This document shows positions 50,587 to 59,152 of a stretch of DNA of 64,000 bases, in pieces. The stretch lies in contig NZ_JMME01000012.1 in assembly GCF_000686945.1 (NCBI RefSeq), positions 1 to 64,000 of the forward strand, written 5' to 3'. How positions within the stretch are numbered: position 1 is the stretch's first letter; each line of letters begins with the position of its first letter. The DNA is from Selenomonas sp. AE3005. GTDB lineage: Bacteria; Bacillota; Negativicutes; Selenomonadales; Selenomonadaceae. The position numbers were made by a program, and so were the translations under genes. Under the pieces are notes generated by a model. The model made no database searches and had not been told where the DNA came from. It saw nothing but the letters and a program-made list of their open reading frames with translations.

Positions 50587-53500
50587 ATGGCATATTCCAA
50601 TTTTGATTTTTTGGCGGAAAAATTCCCGGTATTGGCTCATTTGGGGCGGTTGGCAGAAAAGTATTTATACAGCGACTCCAATTCTTGCTTATTTAAATTG
50701 GGCATGATGGGGGAAACCATGATTAAACTGATGTTTGATTATGATGGGATTGAATTACCCCGAGAGGATAAAGCTGTAAATCGTATCAATAAATTACGGC
50801 ATGAAGAATTGCTGGATAGTGATATGGCGGCATTATTTCATGCTTTGCGGAAAGTACGTAATTTGGCGGGGCATGAAGGCTATGAATCAGTGGCCGAAGC
50901 CCGTAACTACCTGGGGATTACTTACAGTTTGGCGGAATGGTTTATGCAGACCTATGGCGATTACACATACAAAAATCGCCCTTTTGTCATGCCGGCAGAG
51001 AATCTCGAGCCAGTTAGGACAGATGTCGTCGCTGAGTCAGAGTTAGAAAAAATCCTCATGCAGCAAGCGGCGGAAAAGGCAGCCCAAGCTCCACGGGTAA
51101 AGAAAGCCGACAGACAGAAATACGCGCAAAAGGCTGCGAACAGGCGGTATAAATCCGAGGCAGAAACCCGTGTGCTCATTGATGAACAGTTACGGCAGGT
51201 GGGTTGGGAAGCTGATACGGAGAAACTGCGCTATAGCAAAGGAATAAGACCGCAAAAGGGGAGATGTATAGCCATTGCGGAATGGCCCACGGATTCTGCA
51301 AGTGGCAAAGGGGGCTTTGCAGATTATGCGCTGTTTATTGACTTAAAGCTGGTGGCTATCATCGAGGCCAAGGCCGAGCACAAAGACGTAGCTGCTGTTA
51401 TTGATGGGCAGTGCAAGGAATATCCCCAATATATCAAGGCCGAGCATAAGGAATATATTGCAGGCAAGTGGGGAAAGTATCAGGTGCCGTTCACTTTTGC
51501 TACCAATGGCAAGCCTTATTTGGAACAGCTGCGGACGAAATCAGGTATATGGTTCCTTGACCTGCGGAACAAGACCAACAGACCAGAACCCCTGCGTGGC
51601 TGGTTTAGTCCCTTGGGGCTGATGGAGCTTATGGCCCGTGATATTGGGGCTGGTGATGAAAAATTAAAGGCCATGCCCTATGCACTGCTGCAGGACCCGG
51701 ATGGCCTCAACCTGCGTCCTTATCAGGTGGCCGCTATTAGAGCGGCGGAAACAGCTATATTGAATGGTAGTCAGCGGATTTTGCTGGCCATGGCTACAGG
51801 TACAGGCAAGACCCGTACCGTGCTGGGCATGATTTACCGTTTTTTGAAAACAGGCCGTTTTCAGCGTATATTGTTCCTTGTTGACCGCAATTCTTTAGGA
51901 ACACAGGCGCATGATGTATTCAAGGATGTGAAACTTGAGGAGCTCATGTCCTTAAGCCAAATCTATAATATAAAAGGACTGGACGAAAAACTTATCGACA
52001 AAGAGACGAGAGTACAGGTCGCAACCGTGCAGGGCATGATACAGCGCATTCTTTATAATGATGATGAGGAAAAGCCTGCCGTGTCCGATTACGATCTGAT
52101 TATCGTAGATGAAGCACATCGTGGTTATACCTTGGATAAAATGATGGATGAGGCCGAGATTGTCTACCGCGATCAACGCGATTTCCAAAGCAAATATCGC
52201 GCTGTTATAGAGTATTTTACAGCGGTAAAAATTGCGCTTACGGCAACGCCGGCTTTGCATACTACCCAAATCTTTGGTGAGCCTGTGTTTAAATACACCT
52301 ACAGGGAAGCAGTAATTGATGGTTTTCTGGTGGATTATGACGCACCGCATATTATCAAGACTAGTCTGAGTGAAAGCGGTATTCATTATGCCAAGGGTGA
52401 CAGCATAGCTGTTTATGACCCGGCCACGGGAGAAATTACCAACAGTGAGGCCTTGGAAGATGAGCTGGATTTTGATGTAGAAAGTTTCAACCGTCAAATA
52501 ATCGTACCTGATTTTAACCGCAAGGTATTGGCAGAAATAGCCAAAGATATAGACCCCACAGATGAAAATGGGGGCAAGACCCTGATTTATGCGGTAAATG
52601 ATGCTCATGCTGATATGATTGTGGATATATTACGCGAAATTTACGCAGCTATGGATATTGATCAAGATGCTATTAAGAAGATAACAGGCAGTATCGAAAA
52701 CGGAAATCAAAAGAAAATACAGGAAGTTATCCGCTGTACGAAAAATAACCATTATCCCAGCATAATTGTAACCGTTGACCTGTTGACAACAGGTATTGAC
52801 ATTCCGTCTATCTGCCGTCTGGTATTTATGCGGCGAGTCAAATCGCGTATCTTGTTTGAGCAGATGTTGGGGCGTGCTACGCGTCTATGCCCGGAGATAG
52901 GCAAAGACCATTTTGAAATTTATGACCCCGTAGGTACTTTTGCCAGTTTGGAAAAGGTCAGTACTATGAAACCTGTCGTAGCGAATCCTGCGGCAACGAT
53001 TTCCGGACTTATAGATACTTTGATGGAAACGGCAGATGATGATAAGGCTGTCCTGACCCATCAGATAGAGCAGCTGCTGGCTAAAATACAGCGTAAAGGC
53101 CGCAAACTAACAAAGGAACAGGAAGAACAGTTCACCGCAATGACGGGCAGTAAGACTTATGCGGATTATGTTAAGCGCCTTTCAGAGCAGGAATGTGAAA
53201 ATGCCAAAGCGCAACTCATCAAAGACAAAGCGGCGTTTCGTTTTCTGGAAAGTTATGTTCAGCCACAAAGACCGGTTATCGTATCTGATAAAAAGGATAA
53301 AATTACTTATCATGGGAAAGCCTACGGAACAGGACAACAGCGCCCGGAAGATTATTTGGATGAGTTTACCGCCTATATTAAAGAAAATATAAATGAAGTG
53401 GCGGCATTAAACATCATCTGCACCAAACCGGCGGAACTTACCCGGCAGAGTTTGAAAGAACTTGCTATGCTGCTTGACCGTGAAGGCTATGCACCTGCTC

Positions 53501-53859
53501 AGCTTGATTCAGCGATAACAGCCCTTAACGCCGAAGAAGCCGGTGCGGATATCATCAGTATTATCCGTCGTTATGGTATTGGTGCCCGGCTTATGAATCA
53601 CAGAGAGAAAGTGGAGCAGGCCGTAAAACGGCTAAAAGCTAATCATAATTTCAACAAAATGCAGGAAACATGGATAAAGCTTATGCAGGATTACCTTATC
53701 AATGAGCCCGTACTGAACAGGGATTCGCTGGATGAGGATCCCCGTTTGCGCAAACGGGGCGGGTCAGCGCAGGCGGATAAATTGCTGAATGGTGAACTGG
53801 GAAATATCATTGCAGAACTAAATGACTATATGTATGACGATGGAGGCAGAAGCGCGTGA
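50587..53859 (+). CDS. hsdR: Type I restriction enzyme R subunit
   Basis: A 1090-aa motor and nuclease subunit. An N-terminal helical DUF4145-like domain (about 1-125) precedes a PD-(D/E)xK nuclease (about 190-300) with FADYALFIDLKLVAIIEAK. The SF2 translocase (about 375-850) has Walker A MATGTGKTRT, IIVDEAHRGY, LTATPALH and motif VI EQMLGRATR. A C-terminal EcoEI-type domain (about 900-1085) follows. It cuts unmodified DNA remote from the recognition site. A GTG two codons upstream (50584) is an alternative start. It overlaps hsdM by 4 bp. Confidence 0.95.
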   Translation: MAYSNFDFLAEKFPVLAHLGRLAEKYLYSDSNSCLFKLGMMGETMIKLMFDYDGIELPREDKAVNRINKLRHEELLDSDMAALFHALRKVRNLAGHEGYESVAEARNYLGITYSLAEWFMQTYGDYTYKNRPFVMPAENLEPVRTDVVAESELEKILMQQAAEKAAQAPRVKKADRQKYAQKAANRRYKSEAETRVLIDEQLRQVGWEADTEKLRYSKGIRPQKGRCIAIAEWPTDSASGKGGFADYALFIDLKLVAIIEAKAEHKDVAAVIDGQCKEYPQYIKAEHKEYIAGKWGKYQVPFTFATNGKPYLEQLRTKSGIWFLDLRNKTNRPEPLRGWFSPLGLMELMARDIGAGDEKLKAMPYALLQDPDGLNLRPYQVAAIRAAETAILNGSQRILLAMATGTGKTRTVLGMIYRFLKTGRFQRILFLVDRNSLGTQAHDVFKDVKLEELMSLSQIYNIKGLDEKLIDKETRVQVATVQGMIQRILYNDDEEKPAVSDYDLIIVDEAHRGYTLDKMMDEAEIVYRDQRDFQSKYRAVIEYFTAVKIALTATPALHTTQIFGEPVFKYTYREAVIDGFLVDYDAPHIIKTSLSESGIHYAKGDSIAVYDPATGEITNSEALEDELDFDVESFNRQIIVPDFNRKVLAEIAKDIDPTDENGGKTLIYAVNDAHADMIVDILREIYAAMDIDQDAIKKITGSIENGNQKKIQEVIRCTKNNHYPSIIVTVDLLTTGIDIPSICRLVFMRRVKSRILFEQMLGRATRLCPEIGKDHFEIYDPVGTFASLEKVSTMKPVVANPAATISGLIDTLMETADDDKAVLTHQIEQLLAKIQRKGRKLTKEQEEQFTAMTGSKTYADYVKRLSEQECENAKAQLIKDKAAFRFLESYVQPQRPVIVSDKKDKITYHGKAYGTGQQRPEDYLDEFTAYIKENINEVAALNIICTKPAELTRQSLKELAMLLDREGYAPAQLDSAITALNAEEAGADIISIIRRYGIGARLMNHREKVEQAVKRLKANHNFNKMQETWIKLMQDYLINEPVLNRDSLDEDPRLRKRGGSAQADKLLNGELGNIIAELNDYMYDDGGRSA

Positions 53860-55280
53860 CAACACAGGAGATTGTAGGCAAATTATGGAAACTTTGTGAT
53901 GTACTGCGTGATGATGGTATTACCTATCATCAGTATGTGACAGAGCTTACCTATATCTTGTTTTTGAAAATGGCCAAAGAGACAGGCGCGGAAAACAGCA
54001 TTCCCGAGGGGTACCGGTGGAATGACCTGGCCGTAAAGGATGGTCTGGAACTAAAAAAATTCTATAAGAAACTGTTGGAGTATCTGGGTACGGAATGTCA
54101 GGGACGCATTCGCGAAATCTATAACGGAGCCAGTACCAGCATCGACGAACCGGCCAATCTCAAAAAGCTTATTACTTCCATTGATGAACTGGACTGGTAT
54201 AGTGCCAGAGAGGAAGGCTTGGGTAATCTCTATGAAGGGTTGTTGGAGAAAAACGCCAATGAGAAGAAATCTGGTGCTGGACAGTATTTCACGCCGCGTC
54301 CGCTAATTGATGTGATGACGAAGCTTATCAAACCACAGGCAGGGGAGAAGTGTAATGATCCGGCCTGCGGTACTTTTGGCTTTATGATAGCTGCCTTCCA
54401 ATATGTTTACGAACATACCAACAGTTTTATGGATCTTGATGGTGACCAGTCACAGTTTGAATATGAAAAGGCTTTTACCGGTTGTGAACTGGTACACGAT
54501 ACGCATCGGTTGGCACTGATGAATGCCATGCTGCACGACATTGAGGGAAAGATTACGTTAGGTGATACCCTCTCGCCTTTGGGCAAGTTTCAGACCGGCT
54601 ATGATGTGGTGCTGACCAATCCGCCGTTTGGGACGAAGAAGGGCGGCGAACGCGCTACGCGTGATGATTTGGAAGTGCTTACCAGTAACAAGCAGCTGAA
54701 CTTTTTGCAGCATATCTACAAGAGTCTTAACAAAAATGGCCGGGCGGCGGTAGTCCTGCCGGATAATGTGCTCTTTGCCGATGGTGATGGGGCTAAAATC
54801 CGTGCGAACCTCATGCACAAGTGCAATCTTCACACCATTTTACGTCTGCCGACAGGTATTTTCTATGCGCAGGGTGTTAAAACGAATGTGCTGTTCTTTA
54901 CCAGAGGGACGACGGATAAGGATAATACCAAGGAAGTTTGGTTCTACGACCTGCGCACCAATATGCCGTCCTTCGGCAAGACCAATCCCTTGAAGCAGGA
55001 GCACTTCGCGGACTTTATGAAGGCCTACGAAGCCGAGGACAGAAACAAGGTGGAGGACGAACGCTGGAGCGTGGTGAGCCGCGCAGAAATCGCGGCCAAG
55101 GGAGACAGCCTTGACCTGGGACTCATCAAAGATGACAGCATCGTGGATTACGAAGACCTGCCTGACCCATTGGAAGCTGCGGAGAATGCTGCCGATACAT
55201 TGGAAGAAGCCGTAGATATGTTGCGGGCGGTGGCTAAAGAGCTGAAACAGTTGGAGGCGTATGAAATATCCCTAAGATAA
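53856..55280 (+). CDS. hsdM: Type I restriction-modification methylase subunit
   Basis: A 474-aa N6-adenine methyltransferase. The N-terminal helical HsdM_N domain (about 5-120) is followed by the catalytic domain: GQYFTPRPLIDVMTKL, SAM motif I NDPACGTFGFMIAAF, and motif IV VVLTNPPFGTKK. The NPPF tetrapeptide marks N6-adenine methylation. The GTG start lies inside the end of hsdR. It makes the protective mark with HsdS and is part of the restriction complex. Confidence 0.95.
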   Translation: MTTQEIVGKLWKLCDVLRDDGITYHQYVTELTYILFLKMAKETGAENSIPEGYRWNDLAVKDGLELKKFYKKLLEYLGTECQGRIREIYNGASTSIDEPANLKKLITSIDELDWYSAREEGLGNLYEGLLEKNANEKKSGAGQYFTPRPLIDVMTKLIKPQAGEKCNDPACGTFGFMIAAFQYVYEHTNSFMDLDGDQSQFEYEKAFTGCELVHDTHRLALMNAMLHDIEGKITLGDTLSPLGKFQTGYDVVLTNPPFGTKKGGERATRDDLEVLTSNKQLNFLQHIYKSLNKNGRAAVVLPDNVLFADGDGAKIRANLMHKCNLHTILRLPTGIFYAQGVKTNVLFFTRGTTDKDNTKEVWFYDLRTNMPSFGKTNPLKQEHFADFMKAYEAEDRNKVEDERWSVVSRAEIAAKGDSLDLGLIKDDSIVDYEDLPDPLEAAENAADTLEEAVDMLRAVAKELKQLEAYEISLR

Positions 55281-55313
55281 TAAGAGGCAAATAGAATATG
55301 GAGGAATTGTAAG

Positions 55314-55625
55314 ATGGCTGATATAGATGCTCGTGTTTTCACATTGGAAAACATTACGGCGCTGGTTAAGCCGGTAGCTGAAAAATATCATGTTAAGGAA
55401 ATATATCTGTTTGGCTCTTATGCACGGGGCGAGGCAGATGAGAATAGTGACTTGGATTTTTTGGTTTTTGGTGGTGAAGGATTCAAGCTGACTAGTGTAT
55501 TGGCCTTAGGCGAGGAGTTACGAGAAGTCCTCAAGAAAAAAGTTGATATATTTGAAATTCGGGAAGTTAACCAGGATAGCGATTTTTACAGAACTATTAT
55601 GAGGGAAAAGGTGTTAGTGGCATGA
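55314..55625 (+). CDS. MNT-type nucleotidyltransferase (putative type VII antitoxin)
   Basis: A 103-aa minimal nucleotidyltransferase with GSYARGEADENSDLDFLV (about 40-57), giving the GSx10DxD catalytic motif, and a third acidic residue in KVDIFEI. GGAGG precedes the ATG. It overlaps the HEPT gene by 4 bp. In characterised MntA/HepT systems the antitoxin adds AMP units to a tyrosine of the HEPT toxin. It sits between hsdM and hsdS, 33 bp after hsdM. Confidence 0.9.
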   Translation: MADIDARVFTLENITALVKPVAEKYHVKEIYLFGSYARGEADENSDLDFLVFGGEGFKLTSVLALGEELREVLKKKVDIFEIREVNQDSDFYRTIMREKVLVA

Positions 55626-55963
55626 AACATTCTGACCAACAACGGGTTAACAAGATTTATGAGTATGCCAGCAAGTTAACTAAATATGTGCGAGATAATA
55701 ACATTACCCGTGAAGCTCTGCTGACGGATTTTTCTTTGCAGTGGCTGGTAACAACACCACTATACAACATCGGTGAACATGCATATAATTTATCAGCCGA
55801 ATATAAAGCCGAGCATAATGATATACCTTGGACCATGATTTCCGGTTTAAGGCATCGCTTAGTCCATGATTATGATGGTACGAACTGGAAAATGATTGTG
55901 GAAGTGGTATTTGACGATATACCTGCTTTACTAGTACAGTTAGAAGAGTTGGTGGAGAAGTAG
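55622..55963 (+). CDS. HepT-like (DUF86) ribonuclease toxin
   Basis: A 113-aa helical HEPT protein. GLRHRLVHDYDG (about 77-88) supplies the RNase motif R-x4-H-x-Y, with the tyrosine that MntA would AMPylate. It partners the preceding nucleotidyltransferase (ATGA overlap). In known pairs the free toxin cleaves tRNA or mRNA. Its place inside a restriction operon suggests addiction or defence backup for the hsd genes (inference). Confidence 0.9.
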   Translation: MKHSDQQRVNKIYEYASKLTKYVRDNNITREALLTDFSLQWLVTTPLYNIGEHAYNLSAEYKAEHNDIPWTMISGLRHRLVHDYDGTNWKMIVEVVFDDIPALLVQLEELVEK

Positions 55964-56139
55964 CCATATTTTTCGAAGTGCTTGGGCGTGGGGCAGATAC
56001 TTGTGCTTGCGCTTAGCCGTCTGGCAAAAAGCAGTTATTAACGCCTAAAGTCAAACGCTCCCGTGCAACAGTCTCTCCACGCCGCTCAACAAAGGAAGAA
56101 AGCGGATAATATCAACAAACACGAAAGGTGCCGAGTATC

Positions 56140-57480
56140 ATGGCAAAGAAACAACAGACAATAGAAGAAAAATTACAAGCGGCACTGGTGCCAGTCGAGG
56201 AACAGCCATATAAGGTGCCGGAGAATTGGTGCTGGGTGAGGTTGGGGCGTTTGGCAAATGTCAAGGGGGGAAAACGTGTTCCAAAGGGAAATAGCTTAGT
56301 GGATGAAAAAACCAATCATCCATATATAAGGGTGACGGATTTTCAAGACATGGGAATTGATGTTTCTGCGATAAAGTACATTGATGATGTAGTGTTTGAA
56401 AAAATCAAGAATTATACTATTGCTCGAACAGACATATATATATCTATTGCAGGAAGCATAGGTAAGGTAGGAATAATTCCAGAGTTTTTAGATGGTGCTA
56501 ATCTTACCGAAAATGCTGCAAAGATAACCAATATAAATGGCGTTACGCAAAAGATGCTTTTATGGTATTTGACTTGTAATAATGCGCAAAATCAAATGAT
56601 TGGTGCTACAATATCAACCACGCAACCGAAATTGGCTTTGTTTAGAATTGAAAATATTTCTGTTCCATTGCCCCCATGTAACGAACAATATCGCATAGTC
56701 GCTCGTATCGAATCCCTTTTTGCCAAGCTGGACGAAGCCAAAGAGAAAATACAGGAAGTTCTTGACGGAGCAGACCTGCGTCGTGCCGCTATTCTTCATC
56801 AGGCTTTCACAGGCAAGCTGACGGAGAAGTGGAGACGGGAAAATGGAGTGAGTGATGGAAGCTGGGATAAAGTACCATTAGGAAATGTTATAGAATTATT
56901 GTCGGGGCAGGATTTTAAGCCAACAGACTATAATGACGCAAAAAAAGGTATTCCATATATAACAGGAGCTAGCAATTTTGATGATGGCGTGATTATCAAT
57001 CGTTGGACAGAAAAGCCAACTGTGATAGCTAAAAGAGATGATATCTTGTTAGTTTGTAAAGGCTCGGGGTATGGAAAGACAATTATTGCAGATTTTGAGC
57101 AGGCACATATTGCTAGACAGATAATGGCATTAAGAGTAAAAGAGGGTATAATTAACAAATATGTGCTTTATTTCTTGATGGATAAGTATGATGAGATAAG
57201 AAATAGTGGGCAGGGATTGATACCAGGGATTTCAAGAAAAGTTGTACTAGGTATGAACATATTTAAGATATCAATGCCGGAACAACAGGAAATCGTCCGC
57301 CTGCTGGACAATCTGCTCTCCCGTGAACAATCAACGGTCACCGCTTGCGAAGAGGCCCTGACTACCATCGACACCCTCAAAAAATCCATCCTCGCCCGCG
57401 CCTTCCGTGGCGAGCTGGGCACAAATGACCATAGCGAAGCCAGCGCCAAAGAGTTGCTGCAAGAAATACTAGCAAGCTAG
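56140..57480 (+). CDS. hsdS: Type I restriction-modification specificity subunit
   Basis: A 446-aa specificity protein with two target recognition domains. TRD1 (about 20-180) begins VPENWCWVRLGRLANVKGG. A conserved helical spacer (about 187-235: RIVARIESLFAKLDEAKEKI, then DLRRAAILHQAFTGKLTEKW) separates it from TRD2 (about 245-390), and a second helix (about 395-440) repeats the spacer (EQQEIVRLLDNLL, DTLKKSILARAFRGEL). The TRDs are visibly more AT-rich than the spacers, as expected of shuffled specificity modules. The start at 56140 has AAAGGTG upstream. It is separated from hsdM by the MNT/HEPT pair and 176 bp of non-coding DNA. Confidence 0.94.
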   Translation: MAKKQQTIEEKLQAALVPVEEQPYKVPENWCWVRLGRLANVKGGKRVPKGNSLVDEKTNHPYIRVTDFQDMGIDVSAIKYIDDVVFEKIKNYTIARTDIYISIAGSIGKVGIIPEFLDGANLTENAAKITNINGVTQKMLLWYLTCNNAQNQMIGATISTTQPKLALFRIENISVPLPPCNEQYRIVARIESLFAKLDEAKEKIQEVLDGADLRRAAILHQAFTGKLTEKWRRENGVSDGSWDKVPLGNVIELLSGQDFKPTDYNDAKKGIPYITGASNFDDGVIINRWTEKPTVIAKRDDILLVCKGSGYGKTIIADFEQAHIARQIMALRVKEGIINKYVLYFLMDKYDEIRNSGQGLIPGISRKVVLGMNIFKISMPEQQEIVRLLDNLLSREQSTVTACEEALTTIDTLKKSILARAFRGELGTNDHSEASAKELLQEILAS

Positions 57481-57490
57481 AGTGCAGAAT

Positions 57491-57531
57491 TTGACTAGTC
57501 AAACTTGACCTGTCAAAACTTGACAAGTCAA
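57491..57531. repeat. Three tandem TTGAC-NN-GTCAA palindromes
   Basis: TTGACTAGTCAA (57491-57502), TTGACCTGTCAA (57505-57516) and TTGACAAGTCAA (57520-57531) lie at centre spacings of 14 and 15 bp directly after hsdS. The centres differ while the arms are constant, as in protein-binding sites. Confidence 0.8.
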
Positions 57532-57548
57532 ATCCAGCCAGACAACTA

Positions 57549-57752
57549 GCCGCCAGCGGGAATGCTTGCCAAAGCGGAGCGTCAGGCGAGGGAGCGTAAA
57601 GAAAAAACTCTTTTGCCCACCTTAATATCCTGTCGAAAAGTCTACTGTTTGAGCATAGCGAGTTTTGACTTTTCGGCATGGTTAGTTAAGGGACAAAAGA
57701 GTTTTTTTAGCGAGCCACCGAGCACCGCGTGGCAAGCATTCCCACTGGCGGC
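57549..57752. repeat. 204-bp nested inverted repeat (MITE-like element)
   Basis: The outer arms of 23 bp (57549-57571, starting GCCGCCAGCGGG, and 57730-57752, ending ACTGGCGGC) differ by one base. Inner arms AAAAAACTCTTTTG-CCC (57602-57617) and GGGACAAAAGAGTTTTTT (57689-57706) match with one gap. Innermost TCGAAAAGTC (57633-57642) pairs with GACTTTTCGG (57667-57676). The whole could fold into one long hairpin. No ORF of its own; resembles a non-autonomous palindromic element or a structured RNA. Confidence 0.75.
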
Positions 57753-57783
57753 GTATTAGACAAATAAGGCGGTGGTAAATAAA

Positions 57784-57872
57784 CAGCCCGACTTCCCGAA
57801 GAAAGTCAGGCTTTTAGGACGAATGAAATTGTATAGGCCGTGAGGGAGTGGTTACCCTAACGGCTTTTTACT
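57784..57872 (+). terminator. Two successive terminator-like hairpins
   Basis: AGCCCGACTT/AAGTCAGGCT with TTTTA (57784-57816), and GCCGTGAGGG/ACCCTAACGGC-type stem followed by CTTTTTAC (57837-57872). They insulate rplU from the hsd locus. Confidence 0.75.
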
Positions 57873-57906
57873 TTTCTAGATAAGGAAAAACATTATATTA
57901 TTTTCC

Positions 57907-57935
57907 TTGACAACCTAGCAGGCCTATGCTAGTAT
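57907..57935 (+). promoter_or_regulatory. Sigma-70 promoter of the rplU operon
   Basis: TTGACA and TAGTAT are separated by exactly 17 bp, upstream of the L21 leader. Confidence 0.78.
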
Positions 57936-57944
57936 TACTAACTG

Positions 57945-58062
57945 TAGACGCATGAAGTGCGTCTTGATTTGGGTTTTAAAAGCCCATCCCCAACCGCACA
58001 GCGAGGCTGTTGAAACTGCCTTGTGGCAGTGCCGTAGTTGGCGAGTAATCTTATAGGGAGGT
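57945..58062 (+). promoter_or_regulatory. Ribosomal protein L21 leader-like structured 5' UTR
   Basis: A roughly 125-nt leader between the promoter and rplU with three visible hairpins: GACGCA/TGCGTC (57947-57963), GGGTTTT/AAAAGCCC (57971-57985) and ACTGCC/GGCAGT (58015-58030). CCCCAAC and GTTGG near the ends can pair to enclose the last. Position and style fit the known Firmicutes L21 leader, thought to give autoregulation by L21. Not confirmed by a covariance model here. Confidence 0.65.
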
Positions 58063-58068
58063 GTTTTC

Positions 58069-58380
58069 ATGTACGCAATTATCAAAACTGGTGGCAAGCA
58101 GTACAAAGTCGCTGAAGGTGATGTAATCATGGTGGAGAAGCTCTCCGCTGCTGAAGGCGAAGCTGTAGTGTTTGATGAAGTTCTGACGGTAGTAAACGAC
58201 GGTGATGTCAAAGTTGGCAAGCCGGTTGTTGCTGGTGCCAAGGTAACGGGCAAGGTAGAAGCTCAGGGCAAGGACAAGAAGATTCTGGTCTTCAAGTACA
58301 AGGCTAAGAGCAACTATCGTAAACGTCAGGGTCATCGTCAGCCGTTCACGAAGGTTGTTATCGAAAAGATTGAAGCTTAA
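58069..58380 (+). CDS. rplU: 50S ribosomal protein L21
   Basis: A 103-aa protein with canonical start [18 protein letters not shown], and the C-terminal [20 protein letters not shown] that contacts 23S rRNA. AGGGAGGTG precedes it. First gene of the rplU-prp-rpmA operon. Confidence 0.98.
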   Translation: MYAIIKTGGKQYKVAEGDVIMVEKLSAAEGEAVVFDEVLTVVNDGDVKVGKPVVAGAKVTGKVEAQGKDKKILVFKYKAKSNYRKRQGHRQPFTKVVIEKIEA

Positions 58381-58383
58381 TCC

Positions 58384-58704
58384 ATGATTAAGGTGAAAAT
58401 CTTTAAAGAGTCAGCAGGACGTATTGTTGGCTTTGAAGTTGCCGGCCATAGCGGTACGGCAGAGCGTGGTCAGGACATTGTCTGTGCCGGAGTTTCGGCT
58501 CTGACGCAGACGGCATTGTTGGGACTGGGCGAGCATCTGCATCGCGAAATGGATTATTCCGTAGCGAGTGGAAAGCTCAAAATGCAGCTCAAGGGTGCTC
58601 CCGATGAACTGACAGAAACGCTTTTACAAACAATGCTTCTAGGACTGATGGAGATTGCTAAGCTCAGTCCGGAAGGTGTACGAATTCAAGAACAGCGGAG
58701 GTGA
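58384..58704 (+). CDS. prp: Ribosomal-processing cysteine protease Prp
   Basis: A 106-aa YsxB-family protease encoded between L21 and L27. [20 protein letters not shown] (about 22-41) holds the catalytic His22 and Cys35. In Firmicutes Prp removes an N-terminal extension from L27, and such an extension is present in the next gene. It starts 3 bp after rplU. Confidence 0.95.
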   Translation: MIKVKIFKESAGRIVGFEVAGHSGTAERGQDIVCAGVSALTQTALLGLGEHLHREMDYSVASGKLKMQLKGAPDELTETLLQTMLLGLMEIAKLSPEGVRIQEQRR

Positions 58705-58709
58705 ATTCC

Positions 58710-59000
58710 ATGTTTACTTTTGATTTGCAGTTATTCGCACATAAAAAGGGTGTTAGCTCCACGCGTAACGGCCGCGACAGCCATTCCAAGCGTCTTGGCG
58801 TTAAGGAACAGGCTGGTACGGTTGTAACTGCTGGCAGCATTCTGGTTCGTCAGCGCGGCACGCACTTCCATCCGGGCCACAATGTTGGTATCGGTAAGGA
58901 TGACACTCTGTTCGCAAAGGTTGCCGGCAAGGTTGCTTTCGAGCGCAAAGGCCGCTACCAGCGTCAGGTCAGCGTTTATACGGCTGAAGAAGCTATGTAA
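58710..59000 (+). CDS. rpmA: 50S ribosomal protein L27 with cleavable N-terminal extension
   Basis: A 96-aa precursor. The start at ATG 58710 follows GGAGGTG at about 8 bp. The first nine residues MFTFDLQLF, before [15 protein letters not shown], match the extension removed by Prp (cleavage after F9). Mature L27 starts AHKKG and reaches the peptidyl-transferase centre, so cleavage is needed for function in species that have it. The rest is canonical ([18 protein letters not shown]-like segment). Confidence 0.96.
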   Translation: MFTFDLQLFAHKKGVSSTRNGRDSHSKRLGVKEQAGTVVTAGSILVRQRGTHFHPGHNVGIGKDDTLFAKVAGKVAFERKGRYQRQVSVYTAEEAM

Positions 59001-59012
59001 GACAAATACTCG

Positions 59013-59130
59013 GTACCTGCGCTTTTTAAGCGCAGGTATTGTTGTATTATATATGGAACGGCGTTAAGTTGCGTTGTAGTGCATAAAGGCAAGGGCCGGT
59101 ATTGAACGCAATGCCGGCTCTTGCCTTTGT
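59013..59130 (+). terminator. Two hairpins after rpmA, the second a probable terminator
   Basis: GTACCTGCGCT/AGCGCAGGTAT (59013-59040) has a weak tail. AAAGGCAAGGGCCGG pairs with CCGGCTCTTGCCTTT (59085-59128) just before obgE and is stronger. Confidence 0.65.
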
Positions 59131-59152
59131 TCATTATTGATGTGGAGGAAAT

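Noticed and set aside
57481-58068. CRISPR array
   Set aside because: The three repeats behind hsdS are palindromes with 2-3 bp gaps, not repeats with 30-40 bp spacers. No CRISPR array or cas gene was seen anywhere in the window.
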